Shown here piece by piece: positions 28,517-36,875 of a stretch of DNA of 64,000 nt. Within the stretch, counting starts at the first letter, position 1, and each line of letters starts with the position of its first letter. The position numbers and the translations under genes are program-made. The notes under the pieces were generated by a model. It saw nothing but the letters and a program-made list of their open reading frames with translations. It ran no database searches and was not told where the DNA came from. Source of the stretch: Bradyrhizobium sp. BR13661 (GTDB taxonomy: Bacteria > Pseudomonadota > Alphaproteobacteria > Rhizobiales > Xanthobacteraceae); the NCBI RefSeq assembly GCF_029892425.1, contig NZ_JARXWB010000012.1, forward strand, positions 1-64,000. Reading direction: 5' to 3'.

Positions 28517-29041
28517 CTACCGCCCGCCGCTGACATGCTCCAGCAGCGCGAGCAGGCCCTTCAACAGGTCCGTCGGCGACGGCGGGCAGCCCTTAATGTG
28601 CAGATCCACCGGAACGGCCTCGGATACGCCACCGACACAGGCGTAGCTGCCTCTGAAGATGCCGCCGTCGATCGCGCAGCCGCCGACCGCGACGACCCAT
28701 TTCGGATCGGGCGTCGCGTTGTAGGTCCGCTCCAGCGCCTGTCGCATGTTCTTCGTCACCGGACCGGTGACCAGCAACACGTCGGCATGGCGTGGCGAGG
28801 CGACGAAGCGCAGGCCGAAACGTTCGACATCGTAGAAGGCGTTGGACAGCGCATGGATCTCCAGCTCGCAGCCGTTGCAGGACCCGGCATCGACCTCGCG
28901 AATGGCAAGAGAACGCCCAAGCCTGGCCTGGGCGGCGCGATCCACTTTCGCAGCGAGTTCGGCCAGCGCCGCATCGTCCGGCGCCGGCGCGGGCTCCGTC
29001 AGCGAACCATGGGTGAGGCTTTCGAGCAGGGTTTTGCGCAT
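28517..29041 (-). CDS. Ehr complex small subunit (HyfI/NuoB-like)
   Basis: The 174-residue iron-sulfur protein has the ligands of the proximal [4Fe-4S] cluster: SCNGCELEIHAL, GGCAIDGGIF and KGCPPSP. The CNGCE spacing follows group 4 hydrogenases rather than the CC pair of NuoB. It would sit at the membrane face next to the large subunit and pass electrons from an unidentified donor. It is the last gene of a six-gene operon, 3 bases after the large subunit stop. Confidence 0.85.
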   Translation of the reverse strand: MRKTLLESLTHGSLTEPAPAPDDAALAELAAKVDRAAQARLGRSLAIREVDAGSCNGCELEIHALSNAFYDVERFGLRFVASPRHADVLLVTGPVTKNMRQALERTYNATPDPKWVVAVGGCAIDGGIFRGSYACVGGVSEAVPVDLHIKGCPPSPTDLLKGLLALLEHVSGGR

Positions 29042-29044
29042 GGC

Positions 29045-30565
29045 TTAGAGGTCCGCGCCCGAATAGGAACAGTTGAACGACTTGTTGCAGAGCGGGAAGT
29101 CGGCGATGATATTGCCCTCGATCGCGGTTTCCAGCAGCGGCCACTGGAACCATGACGCATCGCGCAGGTGGCAGCGTTCGACGCGTAACTCGCCATCGAG
29201 TCGCAGCCACGCCAGAACGTCGCCGCGGAACGCTTCCGTCAGCGCCAGGCCTTCGCATCCGCCGCGCCCTGCCGGCGGAGCGGTCCTGATCTCGCCCGGC
29301 TCCATCAGGTCGAGGATTTGCGCGATCAATTCGAGGCTCTGCTCGACCTCGCGGATCCGGATCCAGACCCGCGCGTTGACGTCGCCCGTATCCAGCACCG
29401 GCACCTCGAACGACAGACGATCGTAGGGCGCGTAAGCAAGCGTGCGGCGTGCATCGAAATCGCGGCCCGAGGCGCGGCCGACATAGCCGCCGGCGCCGAA
29501 CTGCCGCACATAGTCCGCCTTCACGATGCCCGTGGTGACGGTGCGGTCCTGCAAGGATGCGGTGTTGTCGTAAAGCTCGATCAGGCGCGGGAAGACCTTG
29601 TTGATTTCCGCAAGCAGCGTTCGCAGCGCCGCGATACCATCCGGCGCGATGTCGCGCGCCACGCCACCGGGCACGACGACGTCCATCATCAGGCGATGAC
29701 CGAACGCAATATCCGCAGCGCGCAGGGTCCGCTCGCGCAAGATGCCCGTCTGGGCATGCATCAGCGCGAACGACGCATCGTTGCAGATCGCGCCAATGTC
29801 GCCGAAATGATTGGCGAGCCGCTCCAGTTCCGCCATCAGCGCCCGCAAATAATTCGCGCGCCGCGGCACCTGGATGTCGAGCGCCGCTTCCGCCGCGCGG
29901 GCAAAGGCGAAGGCGTAGGCCACCGCGCTGTCGCCGGAGGTGCGGTTGGCGAGCTTTGCCGCGGCCTCGAGGTCAGCGCCCTGCATCAGCTGCTCGATGC
30001 CCTTGTGGGTGTAGCCGAGCCACTGCTCCAGCCGCACCACATGCTCGCCATTGGCGGTGAAGCGGAAATGGCCGGGCTCGATGATCCCGGCATGGACCGG
30101 ACCGACCGCAACCTGGTGCAACCCCTCGCCCTCGGCCGGAAGGAATTGGTATGGCCGCGCGTCGCGCGATGCGTTGCGGCCGGAGAGCGGATAGGATTGG
30201 CCCCAGACATAGTGATCGAGCCATGGTCGCAGATCCGGCCGCAGATCGTCGGCGGCAATTGCAACAAGCCCGAACAGATCATGGATGGTCCGTTCCAGCC
30301 GAAGCGCGGGCGGATGATGGCTGGCGACGCTTGGAAATGCGCCGGCCGTACACTCGTAGGTGACGACCGCGATCTCGGCCGAGCCGCCATCGAGCATTGC
30401 CATATGCACTGCGGCCGGCTCGCCCCAGAAGCCGAGCAGTGTGAGACCTCCCTCGACCAGTCGATCGATCGCCGCCTGCCAGCCCGCCTCCGTCACAACC
30501 GCACGCGGCCAGGGTCGGTGCGACGGCACCGCATGAACATGGGGGATGCTGTCGAGGATGCCCAT
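29045..30565 (-). CDS. Ehr complex large subunit (HyfG/NuoCD-like), without the usual Ni-Fe ligand motifs
   Basis: The protein has 506 residues from ATG 30565, two bases after the preceding stop. A NuoC-like N-terminal domain (IHDLFGLVAIAADDLRPDLRPW) is fused to a NuoD/HycE-like domain (HFRFTANGEHVVRLEQWLGYTHKGIEQLMQG). Where [NiFe] hydrogenases have RxCGxC this protein has R208-T-S-G-D-S213, and the C terminus ends CNKSFNCSYSGADL instead of DPCxxC. It cannot bind the usual metal site, as in the Ehr complexes, whose reaction is unknown. Confidence 0.85.
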   Translation of the reverse strand: MGILDSIPHVHAVPSHRPWPRAVVTEAGWQAAIDRLVEGGLTLLGFWGEPAAVHMAMLDGGSAEIAVVTYECTAGAFPSVASHHPPALRLERTIHDLFGLVAIAADDLRPDLRPWLDHYVWGQSYPLSGRNASRDARPYQFLPAEGEGLHQVAVGPVHAGIIEPGHFRFTANGEHVVRLEQWLGYTHKGIEQLMQGADLEAAAKLANRTSGDSAVAYAFAFARAAEAALDIQVPRRANYLRALMAELERLANHFGDIGAICNDASFALMHAQTGILRERTLRAADIAFGHRLMMDVVVPGGVARDIAPDGIAALRTLLAEINKVFPRLIELYDNTASLQDRTVTTGIVKADYVRQFGAGGYVGRASGRDFDARRTLAYAPYDRLSFEVPVLDTGDVNARVWIRIREVEQSLELIAQILDLMEPGEIRTAPPAGRGGCEGLALTEAFRGDVLAWLRLDGELRVERCHLRDASWFQWPLLETAIEGNIIADFPLCNKSFNCSYSGADL

Positions 30566-30567
30566 CG

Positions 30568-32007
30568 CTACCCCAGGAGCTTTGCGACGTTCTGGAAGCC
30601 GGCGACCAGCCCCGGCGGCAGATAGATGCCGGCCATCAGCACCAGCGCGAGATGCGTGAACATTGGCACGTAGGACGCCTCCGCCGGCGCGGTCGATCCC
30701 TTGGGTTCGCCGAACATCACGGAGCCGACGCGCAGCAGGAGGCCGCCGAGCGCGATGATGATACCGAGCACCAGGATGACCGTCAGCCAGGGCGCGTGCG
30801 AGAAGGTCGAGCTCACCACCAGGAACTCGCTCATGAAGATGCCGAGCGGCGGCAACCCGACGATGGCGACGACGCCGAGCATCAGTCCCCAGCCGAGCAC
30901 GGGATTGGTCACCGTAAGTCCACCGATGTCGGCGATCTTCTGCGTGCCCTTGACCTGCGCGATGTGGCCGACGGCGAAGAAGATCGCCGACTTGGTCAGC
31001 GAATGCATGGTCATGTGGAGCAGGCCGGCAAAATTGGCCAGCGGCCCGCCCATGCCGAAGGCGAAGACGATGATGCCCATATGCTCGATCGAGGAGTAGG
31101 CGAACATGCGCTTGATGTCGCGGCGCCGGTACAGCATCAGCGACGCGAAGATCACCGAGATCAGGCCCATCGTCACCATCAACGGCCCCGGCGCGATGGC
31201 CGCGAGATTGGCCGCGAGCATCATCTTGAAGCGCAACAGCGCGTAGAGCGCGACGTTGAGCAGGAGGCCCGAGAGCACCGCCGAGATCGGCGTCGGGCCC
31301 TCCGCATGGGCGTCGGGCAGCCAGGCGTGCAGCGGCGCGAGGCCAACCTTGGTGCCGTAGCCGAGCAGCAGGAAGACGAAGGCGACGTTGAGCAGCGCGG
31401 GATCGAACTGCGCGGCGTGCTTCACCAGCACCGTCCACACCATGCCGTCGAGCCCCTCGCCGACCACGGGGCGCGCCGCCATATAGACCAGGATGGTCCC
31501 GAACAGCGCCAGCGCGATGCCGACGCTGCCGAGGATGAAATATTTCCAGGCTGCCTCCAGGGCCTCGTGGGTGCGGTAGATGCCGACCATCAGCACGGTC
31601 GTCAGCGTCGCCATTTCAACTGCGACCCACATCAGGCCGATATTGTTGGCGACGAGCGCGAGGTTCATCGCGAACATCAGCGCCTGATACATTGCGTGAT
31701 AGAAGCGCAGGAACGCCGGCGTCAGGCGCCCGATCTCGATCTCGTGCTGGATATAGCTCGCGCTGAACACCGATGTGGTGAAGCTGACGAAGGTGGTCAA
31801 AACGATGAAGACCTTGTTGAGGTCGTCCTCCAGCAGATACTGCCCCGACACCGGCTCGACCACGAACAGCGAAAGCGAGGTCAGGAAGGTCGCCAGCGCC
31901 GCCACCACGTTCAGCTTCGCCGTTTGCCGATAGCCCGGCAAGACCGCCAGCAGCGCCGCCGAGACGGCGGGGATCACGAGGATGGCGCTGAGGACGTCAA
32001 AGCTCAT
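30568..32007 (-). CDS. Ehr complex antiporter-like subunit (HyfF/NuoN-like)
   Basis: The 479-residue polytopic membrane protein is of the Mrp/NuoLMN family. The key motifs are LLLGYGTKVGLAPLHAWLPDAHAEGPTPISAVLSG, containing the conserved channel lysine and the PDAHAEGP loop, and RDIKRMFAYSSIEHMG. It is expected to move protons or sodium in response to redox at the peripheral arm. It overlaps HyfE by four bases and ends 2 bases before the large subunit. Confidence 0.88.
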   Translation of the reverse strand: MSFDVLSAILVIPAVSAALLAVLPGYRQTAKLNVVAALATFLTSLSLFVVEPVSGQYLLEDDLNKVFIVLTTFVSFTTSVFSASYIQHEIEIGRLTPAFLRFYHAMYQALMFAMNLALVANNIGLMWVAVEMATLTTVLMVGIYRTHEALEAAWKYFILGSVGIALALFGTILVYMAARPVVGEGLDGMVWTVLVKHAAQFDPALLNVAFVFLLLGYGTKVGLAPLHAWLPDAHAEGPTPISAVLSGLLLNVALYALLRFKMMLAANLAAIAPGPLMVTMGLISVIFASLMLYRRRDIKRMFAYSSIEHMGIIVFAFGMGGPLANFAGLLHMTMHSLTKSAIFFAVGHIAQVKGTQKIADIGGLTVTNPVLGWGLMLGVVAIVGLPPLGIFMSEFLVVSSTFSHAPWLTVILVLGIIIALGGLLLRVGSVMFGEPKGSTAPAEASYVPMFTHLALVLMAGIYLPPGLVAGFQNVAKLLG

Positions 32008-32666
32008 CGTCGCTCTCCACGAAAACGATCGAGCGCCTGTATGTCCACGCTGTCAAAGCGCTCGCGGATGCGGAACAGGAAGATGCCGATCACGATGAAG
32101 GCGATCAGCACCGAGAAGGCGACGCTGATCTCGACCACCAGCGGCATGCCCTTGGCGCCGGTTGCCGCCAGCACCAGCCCGTTCTCCAGCGACATGAAGC
32201 CGACGACCTGACTCACGGCGTTGCGCCGCGTTACCATGATCAGGAGCCCCAGCAGCACCACCGACAGCGCGAAGGCAAGGTCCTCGCGCGCGAGCGCATC
32301 GGCGCCCGGCGTCACCCGCAGCATCACCACCATCGACAGCGCGACGAGGCCGATGCCGGCCATCATGGTCAGCCCGATCCCGATCACGTTCTCGATCTCG
32401 CGGTGGATGCCGAGCCGCTTGATGATCCGGTGCAACGCCACCGGAATAATGATGGCCTTGAACACCAGCGCGATCAGCGCCGTGACATAGAGATGTGGCG
32501 CTTGCTGCACATAGGCCTGCCAGGCCACCGACAGCGCCAGCACGCCGGCATGCAGCGCGTAGACGTTGAGCAGCGCATAGAGCCGGTCCTGGTAAAGCAT
32601 CATGAAGCTCGCCAGCACGAGGGAGCCGGCCAACAGGTGGGCGATGTCGAATTGCAGGCTGCTCAT
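32004..32666 (-). CDS. Ehr complex membrane subunit (HyfE-like)
   Basis: The 220-residue protein is almost wholly hydrophobic, with six or so transmembrane segments, resembling HyfE, a NuoK-related subunit (LGLLIMVTRRNAVSQVVGFMSLENGLVLAA). The motif SLENG matches the conserved glutamate region of NuoK. The ATG overlaps the upstream context by 3 bases after the HyfC stop, and its stop overlaps the HyfF start. Confidence 0.82.
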   Translation of the reverse strand: MSSLQFDIAHLLAGSLVLASFMMLYQDRLYALLNVYALHAGVLALSVAWQAYVQQAPHLYVTALIALVFKAIIIPVALHRIIKRLGIHREIENVIGIGLTMMAGIGLVALSMVVMLRVTPGADALAREDLAFALSVVLLGLLIMVTRRNAVSQVVGFMSLENGLVLAATGAKGMPLVVEISVAFSVLIAFIVIGIFLFRIRERFDSVDIQALDRFRGERR

Positions 32667-32669
32667 TTG

Positions 32670-33626
32670 TCAGAGGCTCCCCGACACGAAGCGCAACAGG
32701 GTGGCGAGCAATGCCAGCATCAGCGCCGCGCCCAGGAATTCGGGAATCCGGAACACGCGCATCTTGGCGATTGCGGTTTCGAACACGGCGAGCAGGAAGC
32801 CAAGGACCGTCAGCTTGCCGAGATAGAGCAGCGCGCCGAAAACGAATCTGGCAACGCTCGCGTCCGCAGTCGCCATCCCCCATGGCAGGAACACGCAGGC
32901 GATCAGCGATACATAGAGAAGAAGCTTGAGCTGTGACGACAGATCGATCAGCGCGAGATGTCGCCCCGAATATTCCAGCACCATGGCCTCGTGCACCATG
33001 GTGAGCTCGAGATGAGTGGCGGGGTTGTCGACGGGGATACGGGCATTTTCCGCCAGCGCCACGATGGTCAGTGCCACGAACGCCATGCCCAGCGACACGC
33101 GCAGGCCGACAGCGTCCGAGCCCATGAACTCGGCCACGTAGGCGAGCTGTGTCGAGCCGGCGATCATCGCAACCGAGAACACCGTGATCAGCATCGCGGG
33201 CTCGGCGAGGGAGGCGATCATGACCTCGCGGCTGGAGCCGATGCCGCCGAAGGCGGTGCCGACATCCATGCCGGCGAGCGCCTGGAAGAAACGGGCGCTG
33301 CCGAGCAGTGCGATGATGGCGATGAGGTCGGCGGTCCAGGAGAACAGGAGCCCGTTGCCGAACGTCGGCACCAACGAGGCCGCGACCCAGGTTCCTGCGA
33401 ACATCAGATAGGGAATGACGCGGAACAGCCAGGAGGCATTGTCCGCGAGCACGACGTCCTTGCGCATCAGGCGAATGAGGTCGCGATAGGGCTGGAGCAG
33501 CGGCGGCCCGCGCCGGCGCAGCAGCCGCGCCTTCACCTTGCGCACGAATCCCGTCAGCAGCGGCGCGAGTCCCAGTACCAGCAACATCTGGGCGCCCTGG
33601 GAGAGGATGTCGCGCAGCGCATTCAT
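32670..33626 (-). CDS. Ehr complex membrane subunit (HyfC/NuoH-like)
   Basis: The protein has 318 residues from ATG 33626, which overlaps the HyfB stop (ATGA). The longer open frame lies inside hyfB and is rejected. NuoH-like motifs include RRGPPLLQPYRDLIRLMRKD, the MFAG region and ENARIPVDNPATHLELTMVHEAMVLEYSG, the last holding the acidic quinone-chamber residues. It connects the peripheral redox part to the antiporter modules. Confidence 0.88.
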   Translation of the reverse strand: MNALRDILSQGAQMLLVLGLAPLLTGFVRKVKARLLRRRGPPLLQPYRDLIRLMRKDVVLADNASWLFRVIPYLMFAGTWVAASLVPTFGNGLLFSWTADLIAIIALLGSARFFQALAGMDVGTAFGGIGSSREVMIASLAEPAMLITVFSVAMIAGSTQLAYVAEFMGSDAVGLRVSLGMAFVALTIVALAENARIPVDNPATHLELTMVHEAMVLEYSGRHLALIDLSSQLKLLLYVSLIACVFLPWGMATADASVARFVFGALLYLGKLTVLGFLLAVFETAIAKMRVFRIPEFLGAALMLALLATLLRFVSGSL

Positions 33627-35623
33627 AGGGCCACCACCAGCAGCAGCACGATCAGCGCCACGAAGACCAGCGTCAGGTAGCGGCGGATGGTGAGAAACTG
33701 GAGGATATTGATGCGGTCCGCCGCAAAGCCGACGACCTTCGCGATCGGCGCGTACAGCGCATCCCAGATCAGATCGCGCAGCTCGACCTGGAGCCGCGCA
33801 GGGCGCGGCGAGGACGGCGGCGGCATCTCGCCGATCTCGCGCGCGGCAAAGATGACGCTGCCGAACACGCGGCGGATCGGCTGCGAGAAGCTCGAGGCCG
33901 AGTACTGGATCGCCGGGTTCGGATCGGGATAGCCGCAATCCCAGGCCGGTGCGCGGCGCAAGCGGTCGGAGGCGAGACGGTGAATGGCCGTCGCCGCCGC
34001 CGTGCCGCAAAGTGCTGCGAACACGAACACCAGAAGGCCGTTATAGGAGCTGCGGCTTTGCGCGATCGGCACGATGGTGAGCCACTGCAATCCGACCTGA
34101 TGCGGCATGACGTTGCCGACCATGTCCTTGCTCACCGGCGCCAGCGCATCGATGAGCAGCCCGGGCAGGATGCCGGCAATGAGGCAGAGGGCGGCGAGCA
34201 GCAGCATCGCAGTCAGCGAGAAGCGGTCGGTCTCATGCGCTGACGCCGCGACATCCGAACGCGGCCGGCCGAGGAAGCTGATGCCATAGAGCTTGACGAA
34301 GCAGGCCGCGGCAAAAGCGGCCGCGAGCGCCAGCAGACCGCCCACCGCCGGGATCACCAGCTTGAGGCCCCAGGAGGGCAGTTGCGGTGAGAGCAAGATC
34401 GCCTGGAAGGTCAGCCATTCCGAAACGAAGCCGTTGAACGGCGGCAGTGCCGAGATCGCGACGCAGCCGACAAGCACCGCGAACGCCGTCTTCGGCATGC
34501 GATGGATCAGCCCGCCGAGCTTCTCCATGTCGCGCTCGCCGGTTGCCCCCAGCACCGCACCGGCGCCAAAGAACAACAGGCTCTTGAACAGCGCATGATT
34601 GAAGACGTGCAGCATCGCCGCTGTGAAAGCGAGCGCCGCCACCCAGTCGAGCCCTTCCGCCTTGAAAGCCAGTGCCAGCCCGAGGCCGGTGAAGATGATG
34701 CCGATGTTCTCGATCGTCGAATAGGCGAGCACGCGCTTGATGTCGCGCTGCATCAGCGCATAGAGCACGCCCAGGGTCGCCGTCGGACCGCCGACCAGCA
34801 GCACCACCATGCTCCACCACCACACCGGTTCGGGCAGAAGATCGAACACGATGCGCACGAAGCCGTAGACGGCGACCTTGGTCATGACGCCGCTCATGAG
34901 ACCGGAGACATGGCTGGGTGCGGCTGGATGGGCGAGCGGCAGCCACGCGTGCAGCGGCACCAGGCCGGCCTTGGAGCCGGCGCCCAGCAGCACGAGGATC
35001 ACCACCACGCCGGTCAGCGCAGCGGAAGGATGCGAGGCTCGGATCGCATCGAAATCGTAACCGGCGCCGCTCGCGAGCAGGCCAAAGGCGAGCAGCAGCG
35101 CCAGCGTGCCGAAACTCGCCATCAGAAGATAGACGTAGCCGGCGCGAACATTCTCGGCCTCCCGGTGATGCGACACCACCAGCGCCCAGGAGGTCAGCGA
35201 CATGAATTCCCAGGCGACCAGGAAGCTGAAGGCGTCGTTCGCCAGTACGACGACGTTCATCGCTGCAAGATAGGCGGGATAGAACGGCAGCACGCGGCCA
35301 GGGGAGTCCTCGTGCTGGCCGTAACCGAGCGCGAACAGGCTCGCGGCGGCGCCGCCGAGATTGACGACGACGAGGAAGAAGGCGGACAACGCATCGAGCC
35401 GGACATGGGCACCGAGCCAGGGCAGGCCGATCGGCAGTGTCGCGCTCAGCACGGGATGCGCGGGATCGAGCAAGTGAAGCAGCGCGGTGGCGCAGAGCGC
35501 CGCAGTGATGACGAGGCAGGCGCCATAGAGCACGACCGAGCCGCGCGGACGCATCGACAGCGCGATTCCAGCCGGCGCCAGCGCCAGCAGAGCCGCCACT
35601 GACCATAGCGCCACAGCGATCAT
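33623..35623 (-). CDS. Ehr complex antiporter-like subunit (HyfB/NuoL-like)
   Basis: The 666-residue multi-spanning protein has the Mrp/NuoL core: VVSHHREAENVRAGYVYLLMASFG, LGAGSKAGLVPLHAWLPLAHPAAPSHVSGLMSG (channel lysine) and QRDIKRVLAYSTIENIGII. A long C-terminal extension with further helices (IHRLASDRLRRAPAWDCGYPDPNPAIQYSASSF) is typical of HyfB. It is the first structural gene of the six-gene operon and is 40 bases downstream of the XRE regulator gene. Confidence 0.9.
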   Translation of the reverse strand: MIAVALWSVAALLALAPAGIALSMRPRGSVVLYGACLVITAALCATALLHLLDPAHPVLSATLPIGLPWLGAHVRLDALSAFFLVVVNLGGAAASLFALGYGQHEDSPGRVLPFYPAYLAAMNVVVLANDAFSFLVAWEFMSLTSWALVVSHHREAENVRAGYVYLLMASFGTLALLLAFGLLASGAGYDFDAIRASHPSAALTGVVVILVLLGAGSKAGLVPLHAWLPLAHPAAPSHVSGLMSGVMTKVAVYGFVRIVFDLLPEPVWWWSMVVLLVGGPTATLGVLYALMQRDIKRVLAYSTIENIGIIFTGLGLALAFKAEGLDWVAALAFTAAMLHVFNHALFKSLLFFGAGAVLGATGERDMEKLGGLIHRMPKTAFAVLVGCVAISALPPFNGFVSEWLTFQAILLSPQLPSWGLKLVIPAVGGLLALAAAFAAACFVKLYGISFLGRPRSDVAASAHETDRFSLTAMLLLAALCLIAGILPGLLIDALAPVSKDMVGNVMPHQVGLQWLTIVPIAQSRSSYNGLLVFVFAALCGTAAATAIHRLASDRLRRAPAWDCGYPDPNPAIQYSASSFSQPIRRVFGSVIFAAREIGEMPPPSSPRPARLQVELRDLIWDALYAPIAKVVGFAADRINILQFLTIRRYLTLVFVALIVLLLVVAL

Positions 35624-35663
35624 GGCCGCTCCCGGATCTTGATCTGCGCGCGCGTCGTCATCG

Positions 35664-35933
35664 CTATTGGCTGCCAGCGCTCGGGGGTGCGGACTTCAGC
35701 CGGACGCCACGGCCCCCGGCGCCCGACGCCGCACCCTCGGCGATCAGCTCGATGCCCGCAAGCGAGAGCGCCTCAACCAGCTTCATCAGGGAGTCGACGT
35801 TGCCGCGGATCACCCCTTCGGAGGCCTCCATGCGCTGGATCGTCGGCAGCGACAGCGAACTGCGCTGCGCAAGTTCGCGCTGGTCGATCCCGAGCAATGC
35901 TCGAGCGGCTCGAAGCTGCGCGGCTGTGATCAC
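35664..35933 (-). CDS. XRE-family helix-turn-helix regulator
   Basis: The 89-residue protein is almost entirely one Cro/C1-type HTH: LRAARALLGIDQRELAQRSSLSLPTIQRMEAS, then SLMKLVEALSLAGIELIAEG, the usual small-XRE ending. A glycine/serine-rich tail (GAASGAGGRGVRLKSAPPS) follows. It lies upstream of the Ehr genes on the same strand, so it is probably the operon's first gene and regulator. No cofactor-binding domain is visible. Confidence 0.85.
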   Translation of the reverse strand: MITAAQLRAARALLGIDQRELAQRSSLSLPTIQRMEASEGVIRGNVDSLMKLVEALSLAGIELIAEGAASGAGGRGVRLKSAPPSAGSQ

Positions 35934-36175
35934 AGGGCAGGACCTCCGTGACAGTTACGGTGATTGATTTACCAAGCTTAAGGTGTACAAAATGATGTTT
36001 CAAGCATCATTTTCTATTTGCAATGCATCATTGCGATCGACACCCCGGAGCTCACACCCTCGCATTCCGCCATCAGGCTCGTCAGGCCCGTCGTTGTTCG
36101 TGCCCCCAATGCACAATTGTGCATCTGACGCCTGGTCCTGCGGTCATTTCGGAATAAAGGAGTGAGCGGTCCGCC

Positions 36176-36697
36176 TCAAAACTCGTTCGCGATCTTCGAC
36201 AGCATTTCCAGCAATGCTTCGCGATTCGCCTGTCCCAAAAGCTCGTTGAGCCGCGACTCGTGCTTGGACGCGACCAGCTTCTTCGCCCGCGCCAGCACCG
36301 CCTTGCCCTTGTCGGTCAGCACCAAAATGTGCGAGCGGCGGTCGTTGGTGGAACGGATCCGGGCGCAGAGGTCGCGGCTCTCGAGATTGTCGAGCATGGC
36401 GACGAAATTCGGCCGGAGGATGCCGAGGGTAGAAGCGATCTCGGTCTGGTTACGGCCGGGGTTCTTCTCGACCAGCAGCAGTACCGAGAACTGCGCCGGC
36501 GTCAGCTGGAGCGAGGCCATGCAGCGCAGGAAATTCTCGAACACCTTGAGCTGCGCCCGCTTCAGCACGTAACCGAGCTGCTCGGAGAGCTCGCCGAGCT
36601 GGAGCGCCTCGGGCAGGCCTTCGGGCGTATCCTTGCGGCCCCTGGTCGCGTCACCGGCCTTTTCGGCAGACTTTTCAGCGGTTTTTGAAACGGTCAT
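36176..36697 (-). CDS. MarR-family transcriptional regulator
   Basis: The protein has 173 residues. A lysine-rich N terminus (MTVSKTAEKSAEKAGDATRGRKD) precedes the MarR fold: LQLTPAQFSVLLLVEKNPGRNQTEIASTLGILRPNFVAMLDNLESRDLCARIRSTNDRRSHILVLTDKG, which carries the HTH and the wing with the conserved DRR. It is divergent from a Liv-type transporter operon across a strong AT-rich inverted repeat, so repression of that operon with relief by a small, possibly aromatic, ligand is inferred. Confidence 0.88.
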   Translation of the reverse strand: MTVSKTAEKSAEKAGDATRGRKDTPEGLPEALQLGELSEQLGYVLKRAQLKVFENFLRCMASLQLTPAQFSVLLLVEKNPGRNQTEIASTLGILRPNFVAMLDNLESRDLCARIRSTNDRRSHILVLTDKGKAVLARAKKLVASKHESRLNELLGQANREALLEMLSKIANEF

Positions 36698-36755
36698 CGC
36701 CTCGTGCTCTCAATCCCGCTAAATTCGGGACGGGTCGTCTACTGCCCTTGAGATT

Positions 36756-36789
36756 ATATTTGATAATTGTTATGGACCATATCAAATAT
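36756..36789. promoter_or_regulatory. Candidate MarR operator
   Basis: ATATTTGATA and TATCAAATAT are perfect 10-base inverted arms 14 bases apart. The spacer holds a smaller palindrome TATGG-A-CCATA (36771-36781). It lies 59 bases upstream of the MarR start and 87 upstream of the transporter start. It is strikingly AT-rich against the GC-rich surroundings. Confidence 0.65.
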
Positions 36790-36875
36790 CGTCAGCGTAT
36801 TTCAATGGCTGTGAGGGGACCGTCCACCGCAATTGCGGAGACCGGTCTCTAATCTTCAAGGGGGAGCGTCCGGTC

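Noticed and set aside
30566..31438. N-terminal extension of the Ehr large subunit
   Set aside because: It lies entirely inside the HyfF-like gene in another frame; the ATG at 30565 directly follows that gene's stop and fits the family start.
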